A stretch of 64,000 nucleotides of DNA from Bacillota bacterium (lineage in GTDB: Bacteria > Bacillota > Clostridia > Christensenellales > UMGS416). Position 1 is the stretch's first letter. The number at the start of each line of letters is the position of its first letter. Where the stretch lies: the NCBI GenBank assembly GCA_023398815.1, contig JAEWRW010000031.1, positions 1 through 64,000 of the forward strand, read 5' to 3'. Both the position numbers and the translations under genes were made by a program. The notes under the pieces were generated by a model. That model was not told the origin of the DNA, searched no databases, and saw only the letters and a list, made by a program, of their open reading frames with translations. Positions 35,144 through 43,005 of the stretch are shown piece after piece.

Positions 35144-36832
35144 ATGGCAGGCACGATGATCATTGACGGACAGAAGGTCGACTACACCAACGAGAAGAAC
35201 GTGCTGGACGTGGTGCGCCGCGCGGGCATCGAGCTGCCCACGTTCTGCTACCACTCGGAGCTGAGCATCTACGGCGCCTGCCGCATGTGCATGGTGCAGG
35301 ATCAATGGGGCGGCACATTCGCCTCCTGCTCCGCCGTGCCCAAGGACGGCATGGAGATCTGGACGAACACGGCCAAGCTGAAGCGCTACCGGCGCATGAA
35401 CCTGGAGCTCATCCTCGCCAACCACGACCGCGACTGCACCGTGTGTGAGAAGAGCGGTCGCTGCCGCCTGCAGGAGCTGGCGGTGCGCTTCGGCGTGCGG
35501 CAGGTGCGCTTCGCCCAGGAGAAGAAGGACGTGGAGATCGACGACACGTCCGAGGCCATCGTGCGCAACCCCAACAAGTGCATCCTCTGCGGCGACTGCG
35601 TGCGCATGTGTGAGGAAGTGCAGGGCGTGGGCGTACTGGGCTTCGCCCACCGGGGCAGCAACATCCGGGTCACCACGGCCTTTGGACGGGCCATGAGCGA
35701 TGTGGACTGCGTCAGCTGCGGCCAGTGCCGCACGGTGTGCCCCACCGGGGCCCTCATCATCAAGAAGTCCATCGACCGCGCGTGGGAGGCCCTGCACGAC
35801 CCGGCCCGCCGCGTGGTGGCGCAGATTGCCCCGGCGGTGCGCGTGGCCCTGGGCGAGGAGTTTGGCCTGGCCCCCGGCGAGGTGACGACCGGCAAGATTG
35901 CCGCGGCCCTGCGCCGCATGGGGTTTGAGCAGGTCTACGACACCAGCCTGGCCGCCGACCTCACCGTGACCGAGGAGAGCCAGGAATTCCTGGCCCATTG
36001 GCGACAGGGCACGGGTATGCCGCTCTTCACCAGCTGCTGCCCGGCGTGGATGCGCTTTGCCGAGCAGCGCTACCCCGAGCTTCTGGCGCACATCTCCACC
36101 TGCCGCTCGCCCCAGCAGATGCTGGGGGCCGTGGTGCGGGAGACGACCAAGGCTGACGAGCGCCGCACCGTGATGATCTCCGTGATGCCCTGCACGGCCA
36201 AGAAATACGAGATTGGTCGGCCGGAGAACAGCGTGGACGGCCGGCGCGACGTGGAGCTGGTGCTGACGACCCAGGAGCTGGCGATGATGATGCAGGAGTA
36301 TGGCATCGACTTCGCCGGGCTCGAACCGGAGGCGCTGGACATGCCCTTTGGGCTGGCCAGCGGCGCGGGCGTGCTCTTCGGCGTCAGCGGCGGCGTGGCC
36401 GAGAGCGTGCTGCGCTACTTGAACGCCGGGCAGCCCCTCAAGGATCTCTCCGCCGCCGGCACCCGCGGCACCGAGGGCATCCGCTACGCCCAGACCGAGG
36501 TGGACGGCCAACCCGTGACCATCGCCGTGGTGCACGGCCTCAAACGAGCCGATGAGCTGGTGCGCGCGATCCTGGCGGGGGAGCGGAAGGTGGACTTTGT
36601 GGAGGTCATGGCCTGCCCCGGCGGGTGCGTGGGCGGCGCGGGCCAGCCCATCCCCCAGTCGGACGAGACCAAGCGCCGCCGTGGGCGCGGCATCTATGGC
36701 GTGGACAACGCCTCCCTCATCAAGCGCTCGGGCGAGAACCCGGCGGTTCTCTCCCTCTACGAGGGCTTGCTCCGGAACAACCGTGCCATCCTGCACCGGG
36801 TGGCGCACGCTGACCACAGCGAAAACCCGTGA
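35144..36832 (+). CDS. hydA: [FeFe]-hydrogenase catalytic subunit HydA
   Basis: A 562-residue catalytic subunit starting 1 bp after NuoF. Domains: [2Fe-2S] plant-type (CYHSELSIYGACRMC), His-Cys3 cluster (HDRDCTVCEKSGRC), two [4Fe-4S] (CILCGDCVRMC, CVSCGQCRTVC) and the H-cluster domain with L1 TSCCPAWMRF, L2 MPCTAKKYE and L3 MACPGGCVGGAGQP. All ligands are intact, so it should make or oxidise H2. With NuoE and NuoF it probably forms a trimeric, NAD- and ferredoxin-linked (bifurcating-type) enzyme. Confidence 0.97.
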   Translation: MAGTMIIDGQKVDYTNEKNVLDVVRRAGIELPTFCYHSELSIYGACRMCMVQDQWGGTFASCSAVPKDGMEIWTNTAKLKRYRRMNLELILANHDRDCTVCEKSGRCRLQELAVRFGVRQVRFAQEKKDVEIDDTSEAIVRNPNKCILCGDCVRMCEEVQGVGVLGFAHRGSNIRVTTAFGRAMSDVDCVSCGQCRTVCPTGALIIKKSIDRAWEALHDPARRVVAQIAPAVRVALGEEFGLAPGEVTTGKIAAALRRMGFEQVYDTSLAADLTVTEESQEFLAHWRQGTGMPLFTSCCPAWMRFAEQRYPELLAHISTCRSPQQMLGAVVRETTKADERRTVMISVMPCTAKKYEIGRPENSVDGRRDVELVLTTQELAMMMQEYGIDFAGLEPEALDMPFGLASGAGVLFGVSGGVAESVLRYLNAGQPLKDLSAAGTRGTEGIRYAQTEVDGQPVTIAVVHGLKRADELVRAILAGERKVDFVEVMACPGGCVGGAGQPIPQSDETKRRRGRGIYGVDNASLIKRSGENPAVLSLYEGLLRNNRAILHRVAHADHSENP

Positions 36833-36862
36833 CGGCAGAGCCCACGGGATGGAGGAAGTAAG

Positions 36863-37063
36863 ATGCTCAACTGTGAATCCTGCGACTACTACACCAAAGC
36901 GGCCGGCAAGGCCGGCGGGCACTGTGCCTTTGTGGAGCGGCCCGTGCGCATGCGGGAGCTGGAGGGCGACGCCCACCCCTGCGCCGGGGTGAGCTTCGAC
37001 CAGTACCTGGCGCGTCTGGCGCGGGAGCGGGTGGCCGCCGAGCCGCTGCCCAAAGCCATTTAA
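36863..37063 (+). CDS. Small four-Cys protein in the hydrogenase operon
   Basis: A 66-residue protein starting MLNCESCDYYTKAAGK, with Cys in CESC, GHCAF and HPCAG, a spacing suited to one zinc or Fe-S site. It resembles short CxxCxYY proteins common in Clostridia but has no known function. RBS GGAGGAAG precedes ATG 36863. It is the last gene before the internal promoter at 37123 and belongs to the hydA transcript. Confidence 0.65.
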   Translation: MLNCESCDYYTKAAGKAGGHCAFVERPVRMRELEGDAHPCAGVSFDQYLARLARERVAAEPLPKAI

Positions 37064-37122
37064 CGCCAGAAGGCGCGAAAATCTGCACAAATTCGCTATG
37101 GAAACGCTGGCGGCCTCGTTCA

Positions 37123-37151
37123 TTGACAGGGATACGGGATGGTTTTACAAT
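37123..37151 (+). promoter_or_regulatory. Strong internal promoter for the sensory hydrogenase operon
   Basis: TTGACA (37123-37128), 17 bp, TACAAT (37146-37151), a near-consensus SigA promoter between the HydA group and the group formed by the ferredoxin, PAS-hydrogenase, phosphatase and TnpB-like genes. The downstream group can therefore be expressed independently. Confidence 0.8.
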
Positions 37152-37202
37152 GAAAGGCGAAAAACGTTAAAACTTTAACAATTCTTGGAAGAAGGTTGGA
37201 TC

Positions 37203-37451
37203 ATGGTTCGCATCACCGTCTGCGTCGGTAGCTCCTGCCACATGCGCGGCTCCTATCCCATCATCCAGACACTGGAGGGGCTCATCAAATCCTCCGGCAT
37301 GGAGAAGGATGTGGAACTGAGGGCGTCGTTCTGCATGGGCACCTGCACCCACGGCGTGTGCGTGACGGTGGATGACCGGAAGGTGGAGGGCGTGACGCCC
37401 GAGGGCGCGGCTGAGCTCTTCCGCGAGGCGACGGCGGGGATGCTGCGATGA
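37203..37451 (+). CDS. Thioredoxin-like [2Fe-2S] ferredoxin (NuoE C-terminal type)
   Basis: An 82-residue protein with Cys in CVGSSCHM and FCMGTCTHG, the [2Fe-2S] ligand set of NuoE-type domains without the helical N-terminus. It probably carries electrons to or from the sensory hydrogenase that follows. ATG 37203 follows GGAAGAAGG; the frame extends to a TTG at 37185 inside the ribosome site. Overlaps the next gene by 4 bp. Confidence 0.88.
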   Translation: MVRITVCVGSSCHMRGSYPIIQTLEGLIKSSGMEKDVELRASFCMGTCTHGVCVTVDDRKVEGVTPEGAAELFREATAGMLR

Positions 37452-39169
37452 TGAACATCATCCAATTTCGTGAGGCCAACTGCAAAAACTGCTACAAGTG
37501 CCTGCGGGGCTGCCCGGTCAAGGCCATCTCCGTGCGTAACAACCAGGCCCAGATTGTGCGGGAGGACTGCATGCTCTGCGGCAACTGCCTGACCGTCTGC
37601 CCCCAGAACGCCAAGACCGTCGTCAACAATGTGGATACCGTGCGTGAGTACATCGCCCGGCGGGAGAAGGTGTATGTCAGCCTTGCTCCGTCGTTCGTCA
37701 GCGCTTTTGATGGGGCGGAGGACGGCTGGCTCTTCGCGGCGCTGCGGCGCTTGGGATTCACCATGGCGGAGGAGACCGCCGTGGGCGCGGTGCAGGTCTC
37801 CCGCGCGTATGAGAAGCTCATCGCCGAGCGGCGGATGAAGAACATCATCTCCACCTGCTGCCCGTCGGTGAATCTCCTGGTGCAGCGCTACTACCCCGAG
37901 CTGGTGCCCCTGTTGGCCCCGGTCGTCTCCCCCATGATTGCCCACGCCAAGATGCTGCGGGAGACCTATGGCGCGCGTATCCGCGTGGTATTTGTGGGGC
38001 CGTGCCTCGCTAAGAAGGACGAGTGCAACGACCTGCAGAACGAGGGCGTCGTTGACACCGTCATCACCTTTGAGGAACTGCGCGGGTGGCTCCATGAGAC
38101 CGGCCTGCTCGATGCCGCCCAGTACAGCCCGGAGGAGAAGGCCGGCGCGCGCAACACCGCCGCCCGGCTCTACCCCGTGCCCGGCGGCGTGCTGCACACC
38201 CTCAACGCCCGCTGCCGCAAGCTCTACCGCTGTGTCAGCATCGACGGCGTGGACCGCTGCATGGAGACGCTGGAGGCCCTGAAGGCCGGGGAGCTGGAGG
38301 GCTACTTCCTGGAGATGAACACCTGCCGAGGCGGGTGCGTGGGTGGCCCCTGCACCGGGCGGGACGATATGAGCTTCCTACGGGCGCGCCAGCGGCTGGT
38401 GGAGTACCTGGGCCGCCGTATTGAGGGGGCCGAGGACTACCTGACCCGCGACGTGAAGTGCGACCTGCACAAGTTCTTCTTCGATCGCTCCCACAAGGAG
38501 GAGACGCCCAGTGCCAGTGAGATTCAGGAGATCCTCAACGGCACCGGCAAGTTTACGCCCGACAAGGAACTGAACTGCGGGGCCTGCGGCTACTCCACCT
38601 GCCGGGAGAAGGCCATCGCCGTCTTCCAGGGCAAAGCGCAGCTGCACATGTGCGTGCCCTACATGCGGGAGCGGGCCGAGTCTCTCTCCAACGTCATCCT
38701 CTCCACCACCCCGAACGGGCTTATCGCCCTCGACCACAACCTTGTGGTGCAGGAGATCAACACCGCTGCGGTGCGCCTGTTTGGCCTTGCCGACCGGGAG
38801 GTCGTGGGCCAGTCCATCTTTGAGTTCCTGACCTGTGAGGGCTTGGAAGGGGTACAGCAGGGCGGGCCTGACGTCTACAACCAGAAGCAGCACCACCCGG
38901 AGTATGGCTTGACCCTCGATCAAACCATCGTGGCCGCGCCCGAGAGCAACACCATCGTGCTGGTGTTGAAGGACATCACCGGCGAGGAGCGGGAGCAGCA
39001 GCAGCTGGCCGAGGCCCGGGCGCAGAACGTGGAACTGGCGCAGCAGGTCATCGCCAAGCAGATGCGCGTGGCGCAGGAGATCGCAAGCCTGCTGGGTGAG
39101 ACAACCGCCGAGACCAAGGTGGCACTCACCAAGCTCAAGCGTTCCATCGCCATGGAGAGCCAGCCATGA
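37448..39169 (+). CDS. Sensory-type [FeFe]-hydrogenase with PAS domain (HydS/HfsD-like)
   Basis: A 573-residue protein. N-terminal 2x[4Fe-4S] (CKNCYKCLRGCPVKAI, CMLCGNCLTVC), divergent H-cluster domain (L1 STCCPSVN, L2 GPCLAKKDE, L3 MNTCRGGCVGGPC), an extra Fe-S motif NCGACGYSTC, then a PAS domain (about 420-525) and a C-terminal coiled coil. This is the architecture of group C, putatively H2-sensing hydrogenases, which often sit beside Ser/Thr phosphatases, as here. It probably reports H2 or redox state rather than making H2 in bulk. Confidence 0.92.
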   Translation: MMNIIQFREANCKNCYKCLRGCPVKAISVRNNQAQIVREDCMLCGNCLTVCPQNAKTVVNNVDTVREYIARREKVYVSLAPSFVSAFDGAEDGWLFAALRRLGFTMAEETAVGAVQVSRAYEKLIAERRMKNIISTCCPSVNLLVQRYYPELVPLLAPVVSPMIAHAKMLRETYGARIRVVFVGPCLAKKDECNDLQNEGVVDTVITFEELRGWLHETGLLDAAQYSPEEKAGARNTAARLYPVPGGVLHTLNARCRKLYRCVSIDGVDRCMETLEALKAGELEGYFLEMNTCRGGCVGGPCTGRDDMSFLRARQRLVEYLGRRIEGAEDYLTRDVKCDLHKFFFDRSHKEETPSASEIQEILNGTGKFTPDKELNCGACGYSTCREKAIAVFQGKAQLHMCVPYMRERAESLSNVILSTTPNGLIALDHNLVVQEINTAAVRLFGLADREVVGQSIFEFLTCEGLEGVQQGGPDVYNQKQHHPEYGLTLDQTIVAAPESNTIVLVLKDITGEEREQQQLAEARAQNVELAQQVIAKQMRVAQEIASLLGETTAETKVALTKLKRSIAMESQP

Positions 39170-40344
39170 CACCGGCCCTGCACATTGACATCGCCTGGGA
39201 CAGCGCCAACAAACACCGCGAGGAGCTCTGCGGCGACAAGGTGGAGATCATCCGGCAGGAGGGTTCGGTCATCGCCGTGCTGGCCGATGGGCTGGGCAGC
39301 GGCGTCAAGGCCAACATCCTGGCGACGCTGACGAGCAAGATCATCGGCACCCTCATTGCCGAGGGGCTGACCATTGATGAGGCGGTGGAGACGATCGTCA
39401 GCACGCTGCCCGTCTGCCGGGAGCGCGGCATCGGCTACTGCACCTTTACCATCCTGCAGATCACTGACGAGGGCGAGTGCTACCTGGCGGAGTTTGACAA
39501 CCCGGCGGCGTTCTGGTTCCACCGCGGGCGGGCGCTGCCCCTCAATCCCCAGACGCGGGAGATCGACGGCAAATCCATCCGGGAGACGCGCTTCCGCGTG
39601 CAGTGTGACGACCTCATCGTGCTGGTGAGCGACGGTGTGGTGCACGCCGGCATCGGCCAGACGCTGAACCTGGGCTGGCGGTGGGAGCGGGTGAGTGAGT
39701 ACCTCGTGAGCATCGACCGACCAGGCGCGTCGGCCCGCAGCGTCTCCAAGCTCCTGCTGTCGGCCACCACCAGCCTCTACGCCAACGAGCCCGGCGACGA
39801 CGCCACGGTGGTGGCCATCCGCGCCCGACGGCCCGCGCCGCTCTCGGTGTTGGTGGGCCCGCCCCTGAAGAGTGAGGAGGACGGCCCGCTGGTGCGCGCC
39901 TTCCTGGCCCGGCCGGGACGGAAGGCCGTCTGCGGCGGCGCGACCTCCCAGATTGTGGCGCGGGAGATGGGCACGGAAGTGCGTGCCAACCTCGACTATG
40001 ACAACCCGGCCATCCCCCCCACCGGGGAGATTGACGGCATTGACCTGGTGACCGAGGGCGTGCTGACGCTGCGTCGGACGCTGGAGCTCATCCAGGCCTG
40101 CCTGCAGGAGGGCAGCTCCATGTCCGATTACCTCAGCCTGGAGCGCAAGGACGGCGCGTCCCGCCTGGCGCGGCTGCTGCTGGAGGAGAGCACCAGCGTG
40201 TTCTTCAGCCTGGGCCGGGCCATCAACCCCGCCCACCAGAACCCTGAGTTCCCGCTGAGCCTGGGCCTGAAGCTGCGGCTGGTGGAGGACATGGCCGACT
40301 GCCTGCGCAAGGCCGGCAAACAGGTGACGGTGGAATACCACTGA
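39166..40344 (+). CDS. SpoIIE/PP2C-type protein phosphatase
   Basis: A 392-residue protein whose N-terminal 225 residues form a PPM/SpoIIE phosphatase domain with metal-binding Asp motifs ADGLGSG, LVSDGV and GDDATVV. The C-terminal 165 residues (starting PAPLSVLVGPPLKS) are not recognised. Such phosphatases are found next to PAS-hydrogenases (for example the hfs loci) and presumably pass on the sensory signal. ATG overlaps the hydrogenase stop by 4 bp; the TnpB-like gene follows after 12 bp. Confidence 0.88.
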   Translation: MTPALHIDIAWDSANKHREELCGDKVEIIRQEGSVIAVLADGLGSGVKANILATLTSKIIGTLIAEGLTIDEAVETIVSTLPVCRERGIGYCTFTILQITDEGECYLAEFDNPAAFWFHRGRALPLNPQTREIDGKSIRETRFRVQCDDLIVLVSDGVVHAGIGQTLNLGWRWERVSEYLVSIDRPGASARSVSKLLLSATTSLYANEPGDDATVVAIRARRPAPLSVLVGPPLKSEEDGPLVRAFLARPGRKAVCGGATSQIVAREMGTEVRANLDYDNPAIPPTGEIDGIDLVTEGVLTLRRTLELIQACLQEGSSMSDYLSLERKDGASRLARLLLEESTSVFFSLGRAINPAHQNPEFPLSLGLKLRLVEDMADCLRKAGKQVTVEYH

Positions 40345-40356
40345 GAGGAGGACGCC

Positions 40357-41790
40357 ATGCGAACGCTGCTCTTAAAGCTGCACAACCCCGGGGCCGCCAA
40401 GCGGGCGGTGCTGGACGCGGCGCTCGACGGTTATGGCGAGGCCTACGCCGCTCTCTTTGCCGCCGTGTATGCCCGGCGGGAGGAGTTGCTGCACACCCGG
40501 CGTGTCACCGCCAACCGGCTGGCCGGTTGGGTGCGGCAGGAGTTTGGCGCCCTGCTCGATGGCCGCGAGGTGCAGCCCTTCCGCGATTCCCTGTTCCTCG
40601 ATGTGGCCATGGGCGTGCTGGGGCGGCTACGGCTGGAGCAGACCATGCCCTCCCTTGCGGGTAAGGCCCCCAACCTCAATGGCCCCCGGCCGGTGTACTT
40701 CTGCCGCTATGACACCCGGCGCAGCTGGTGCCTGCTCTATGACCCGGCCAAGAACCGCTTTTGGGCCAAGCTGTACCTGATGAACGCCAGCCATGCCCGC
40801 CCGGTGGGCGCGGCGGGGGATCCCCATCTGCTGCACGTGGGGCGGCGGGGCGGGGCTCTGAAGCCCCACGGCAGCCGCGCGACCTACCTGGTGCTACCCC
40901 TTTCCTTTGGCGCGGGGCAGATGGAGGTGCTGCGCCAGTCGCTGACCCAGCCGGAGATCCTGCGTACGGCGCGGCTCATCCGCCGGGGCGACGATTACTA
41001 CCTGGCCGTGAGCGTGCAGACCGGCGAGCGGGAGCCCATCGAGCCCCGCACCAGCCTGGGTGTGGCCCGGGCGCTGGACCGCGCGGTGGCCCTGGCGGTG
41101 GCCGGGCCTGACGGCGTGCTGCTGCAAGCGGAGCAGCTTGATTGCCCTGGCGGCCGTAGACCGCCGGAGAACGAGCTCAACCGCCTGGCCAACGCCATCG
41201 TGGACCGGGCCGAGCAGCACCGCGCCCAGGTGGTGTTGCAGAACCTGACCCACGCCGGCGACCGGCTGAGCTGGGGGGAGGATGGCGACCAGCCCCACCT
41301 GGGGTGCCGGGCCTACAACCGGCTGGCGGCGCTGCTACGCTATAAGCTCATCGACCGGGGGTTGCCCGAGCCGGTGCGTGTGAGCGCCGTGGGCCTCTTT
41401 TACACCTGCCCCGCGTGCGGCCACGCCAGCCGCCGCAACCGCCAGGGCCGGACGCTGTTCCTCTGCGTCCGCTGCGGCCACAGCGCCGCGGTGGAGACGC
41501 TGGGCAGCCTCAACCTGGCCACCCGCCTGCAACGGTACCAGCGCTCGCCCCTGAAGGTGCGGGTCAGCGCCGACGCTGGCATGGTGCGGTTTGAGAATGA
41601 CCTCTTGGGTGTGGCCTTTCTAAGGCGACAGGAGGAATGCGTCGGCATGGACGTCAAGGCCATGGTGCTCGACGCCCTGCGCGACCACCTGGCGGGGTTG
41701 GACCTCGCCACCCTCGACCGACGGAGCGCCTCGGTGGCCCGCAAGCTGGCCGCCGCGCCCCATGGAGCTGACATGATCGAGCTCGTGTAG
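40357..41790 (+). CDS. Nuclease-dead TnpB-like (IS605 OrfB) protein, operon-embedded
   Basis: A 477-residue protein. Residues about 200-390 align by eye with the TnpB core: ARLIRRGDDYYLAVSV, RuvC-I-like LGVARALDRAVALAVAGPDG, RuvC-II-like AQVVLQNL and a zinc ribbon C351-x2-C354 and C370-x2-C373 (CPACGH, CVRCGH), then GSLNLATRL. The three catalytic acids are replaced: Ala237 for Asp, Gln295 for Glu and Ser384 for Asp. A C-terminal 85-residue extension is atypical. RBS GAGGAGG and a 12-bp gap put it in the hydrogenase/phosphatase operon; no tnpA or transposon end is seen. Probably domesticated. Confidence 0.85.
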   Translation: MRTLLLKLHNPGAAKRAVLDAALDGYGEAYAALFAAVYARREELLHTRRVTANRLAGWVRQEFGALLDGREVQPFRDSLFLDVAMGVLGRLRLEQTMPSLAGKAPNLNGPRPVYFCRYDTRRSWCLLYDPAKNRFWAKLYLMNASHARPVGAAGDPHLLHVGRRGGALKPHGSRATYLVLPLSFGAGQMEVLRQSLTQPEILRTARLIRRGDDYYLAVSVQTGEREPIEPRTSLGVARALDRAVALAVAGPDGVLLQAEQLDCPGGRRPPENELNRLANAIVDRAEQHRAQVVLQNLTHAGDRLSWGEDGDQPHLGCRAYNRLAALLRYKLIDRGLPEPVRVSAVGLFYTCPACGHASRRNRQGRTLFLCVRCGHSAAVETLGSLNLATRLQRYQRSPLKVRVSADAGMVRFENDLLGVAFLRRQEECVGMDVKAMVLDALRDHLAGLDLATLDRRSASVARKLAAAPHGADMIELV

Positions 41791-41877
41791 CTCGTTTTGT
41801 GTGCGCGTTTGCTGCCGCGCTCCCCAAGGGCCCGCCGAGCGGGCCGCCGCATTCCGGTGGTAAAGGCAGCTATCTTG

Positions 41878-41912
41878 CAGAACGCCCCGCGCTACAAGCG
41901 CGGGGCGTTCTG
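41878..41912 (+). terminator. Terminator-like hairpin after the TnpB-like gene
   Basis: A perfect 14-bp stem (41878-41891 with 41899-41912) and a 7-base loop, 88 bp past the stop and directly next to element copy 5. Between the stop and this hairpin, a GGGCCCGC/GCGGGCC stem-loop (about 41829-41846) could be part of a TnpB-type guide RNA scaffold; this is speculative. Confidence 0.6.
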
Positions 41913-42125
41913 TCGCGGCGTTCGCTTCGCGTCCGCCGCGAATCGGAGGACTCGTCACCGCTGTAGAGTCACCCCCTGACGCACATGTCGCCAGGGGGTG
42001 GCCATCTATGTGGGTCGTGCGTGTTTGCACGAAGGAGACGCCGCTCATGCGGGGAGGGAGCGAGTGCACCGGTCAGGCTGTTTTCGTGCCTTGGCCGAAT
42101 AAATCGGCCTGCGGCTACAGCAATA
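41913..42125 (+). repeat. 3'-end multi-hairpin element, copy 5
   Basis: H3 41913-41941 (TCGCGGCG with CGCCGCGA), linker GGAGGACTCGTCA, H2 41971-41999 (ACCCCCTG stem, centre GCACATGTCG), a small hairpin near 42045, H1 42093-42109 (GGCCGA-ATAAA-TCGGCC). Same orientation as the TnpB-like gene. The remaining gap to 42233 shows no gene. Confidence 0.8.
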
Positions 42126-42233
42126 TGGGCATGGCCCATGCCGGCCACCATGGGGATGCCCAAGCCACGCCCCTTAGGGCGTTCTGTCACGTTCGCCGTG
42201 TGAGTTTCTAGTGGACGCTGCGACAAGGGCTCC

Positions 42234-42872
42234 TCACCCGATGATGTGCACCAGGATATCCGTCAGATCATCCGTATCCACGGCGACCGAGGCGTATTGC
42301 CGTACCCTTGGCGAACTATTGAGGGCGATGGACTTGCCGCAGTGCTGAAAAACGGGAATGTCGGTGGAACCATCGCCCACGGCAACGCACTTCTCGGGGC
42401 TGATCCCATTTTTCCGGCAGAAATCCTGCAGACACTCCACTTTGTGCTCGGCGGCGATGTAGGCACGGATTCTCCCGGTGAATACGCCTTCGACCACCTC
42501 GTAATCACTGCCATAATAGCCATCAAAGCCCCAGAGGTCACACACCACGCTAGCCACTTGCCTGGGGCCAACGGTAATCACAATACATTGGATTCCGTGC
42601 CGGTGCAGTGTTTCAACGACAGCCCCGATGTTCCCCAAAGGCTTTGCGATCGCCAAAAAGGACTGGGCGATGTTGCGCTCTTCCAGCCCCGTGAGCAAAT
42701 CCGCTCTTTGGTAATCCGCAGCGATGTAATCAATGAGACCCTGTTCTTCCCGTTCCTGAATGAGAGCGTGCTCCCTTTCCTTCCCGTTCAAGATGCAGGG
42801 CAGCATCACCGAGTGGATTTCACGGATCAACGTGTCGTCCAAGTCAAAACAGACCAACTTCACGTTTCCCAT
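42234..42872 (-). CDS. HAD superfamily phosphatase, SerB-like
   Basis: A 212-residue hydrolase with motif I CFDLDDTLI (both Asp present), motif II VITVGPRQVAS, a Lys-containing motif III and motif IV AVGDGSTDIPVF. It resembles phosphoserine-phosphatase-like HADs with a small helical cap. The substrate is unknown. ATG 42872 follows GGGGG; a GTG two codons upstream is the alternative start. Transcribed alone, convergent with the TnpB-like operon. Slightly lower GC than its neighbours. Confidence 0.82.
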   Translation of the reverse strand: MGNVKLVCFDLDDTLIREIHSVMLPCILNGKEREHALIQEREEQGLIDYIAADYQRADLLTGLEERNIAQSFLAIAKPLGNIGAVVETLHRHGIQCIVITVGPRQVASVVCDLWGFDGYYGSDYEVVEGVFTGRIRAYIAAEHKVECLQDFCRKNGISPEKCVAVGDGSTDIPVFQHCGKSIALNSSPRVRQYASVAVDTDDLTDILVHIIG

Positions 42873-43005
42873 CTGCACCCCCGAACAGGATCGAGTCTCA
42901 ATACCCTGCCAAGCATATCACCTGCAACTTGAATTGCAATATCTGCCTGAACCAAGAAAACGACCCCCGCGCCATGTGCGGAGGCCGTCAGTCGTCTGTG
43001 GTTGG

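Noticed and set aside
40357..42125. Ordinary IS605-family insertion sequence
   Set aside because: No tnpA, no terminal hairpin pair flanking the gene, start codon coupled to the upstream operon gene, and RuvC residues lost while the frame stays fully open.
41797..42200. Short open frames downstream of the TnpB-like gene
   Set aside because: They run through the terminator hairpin and element copy 5, have no ribosome sites, and their codons follow the palindromes.
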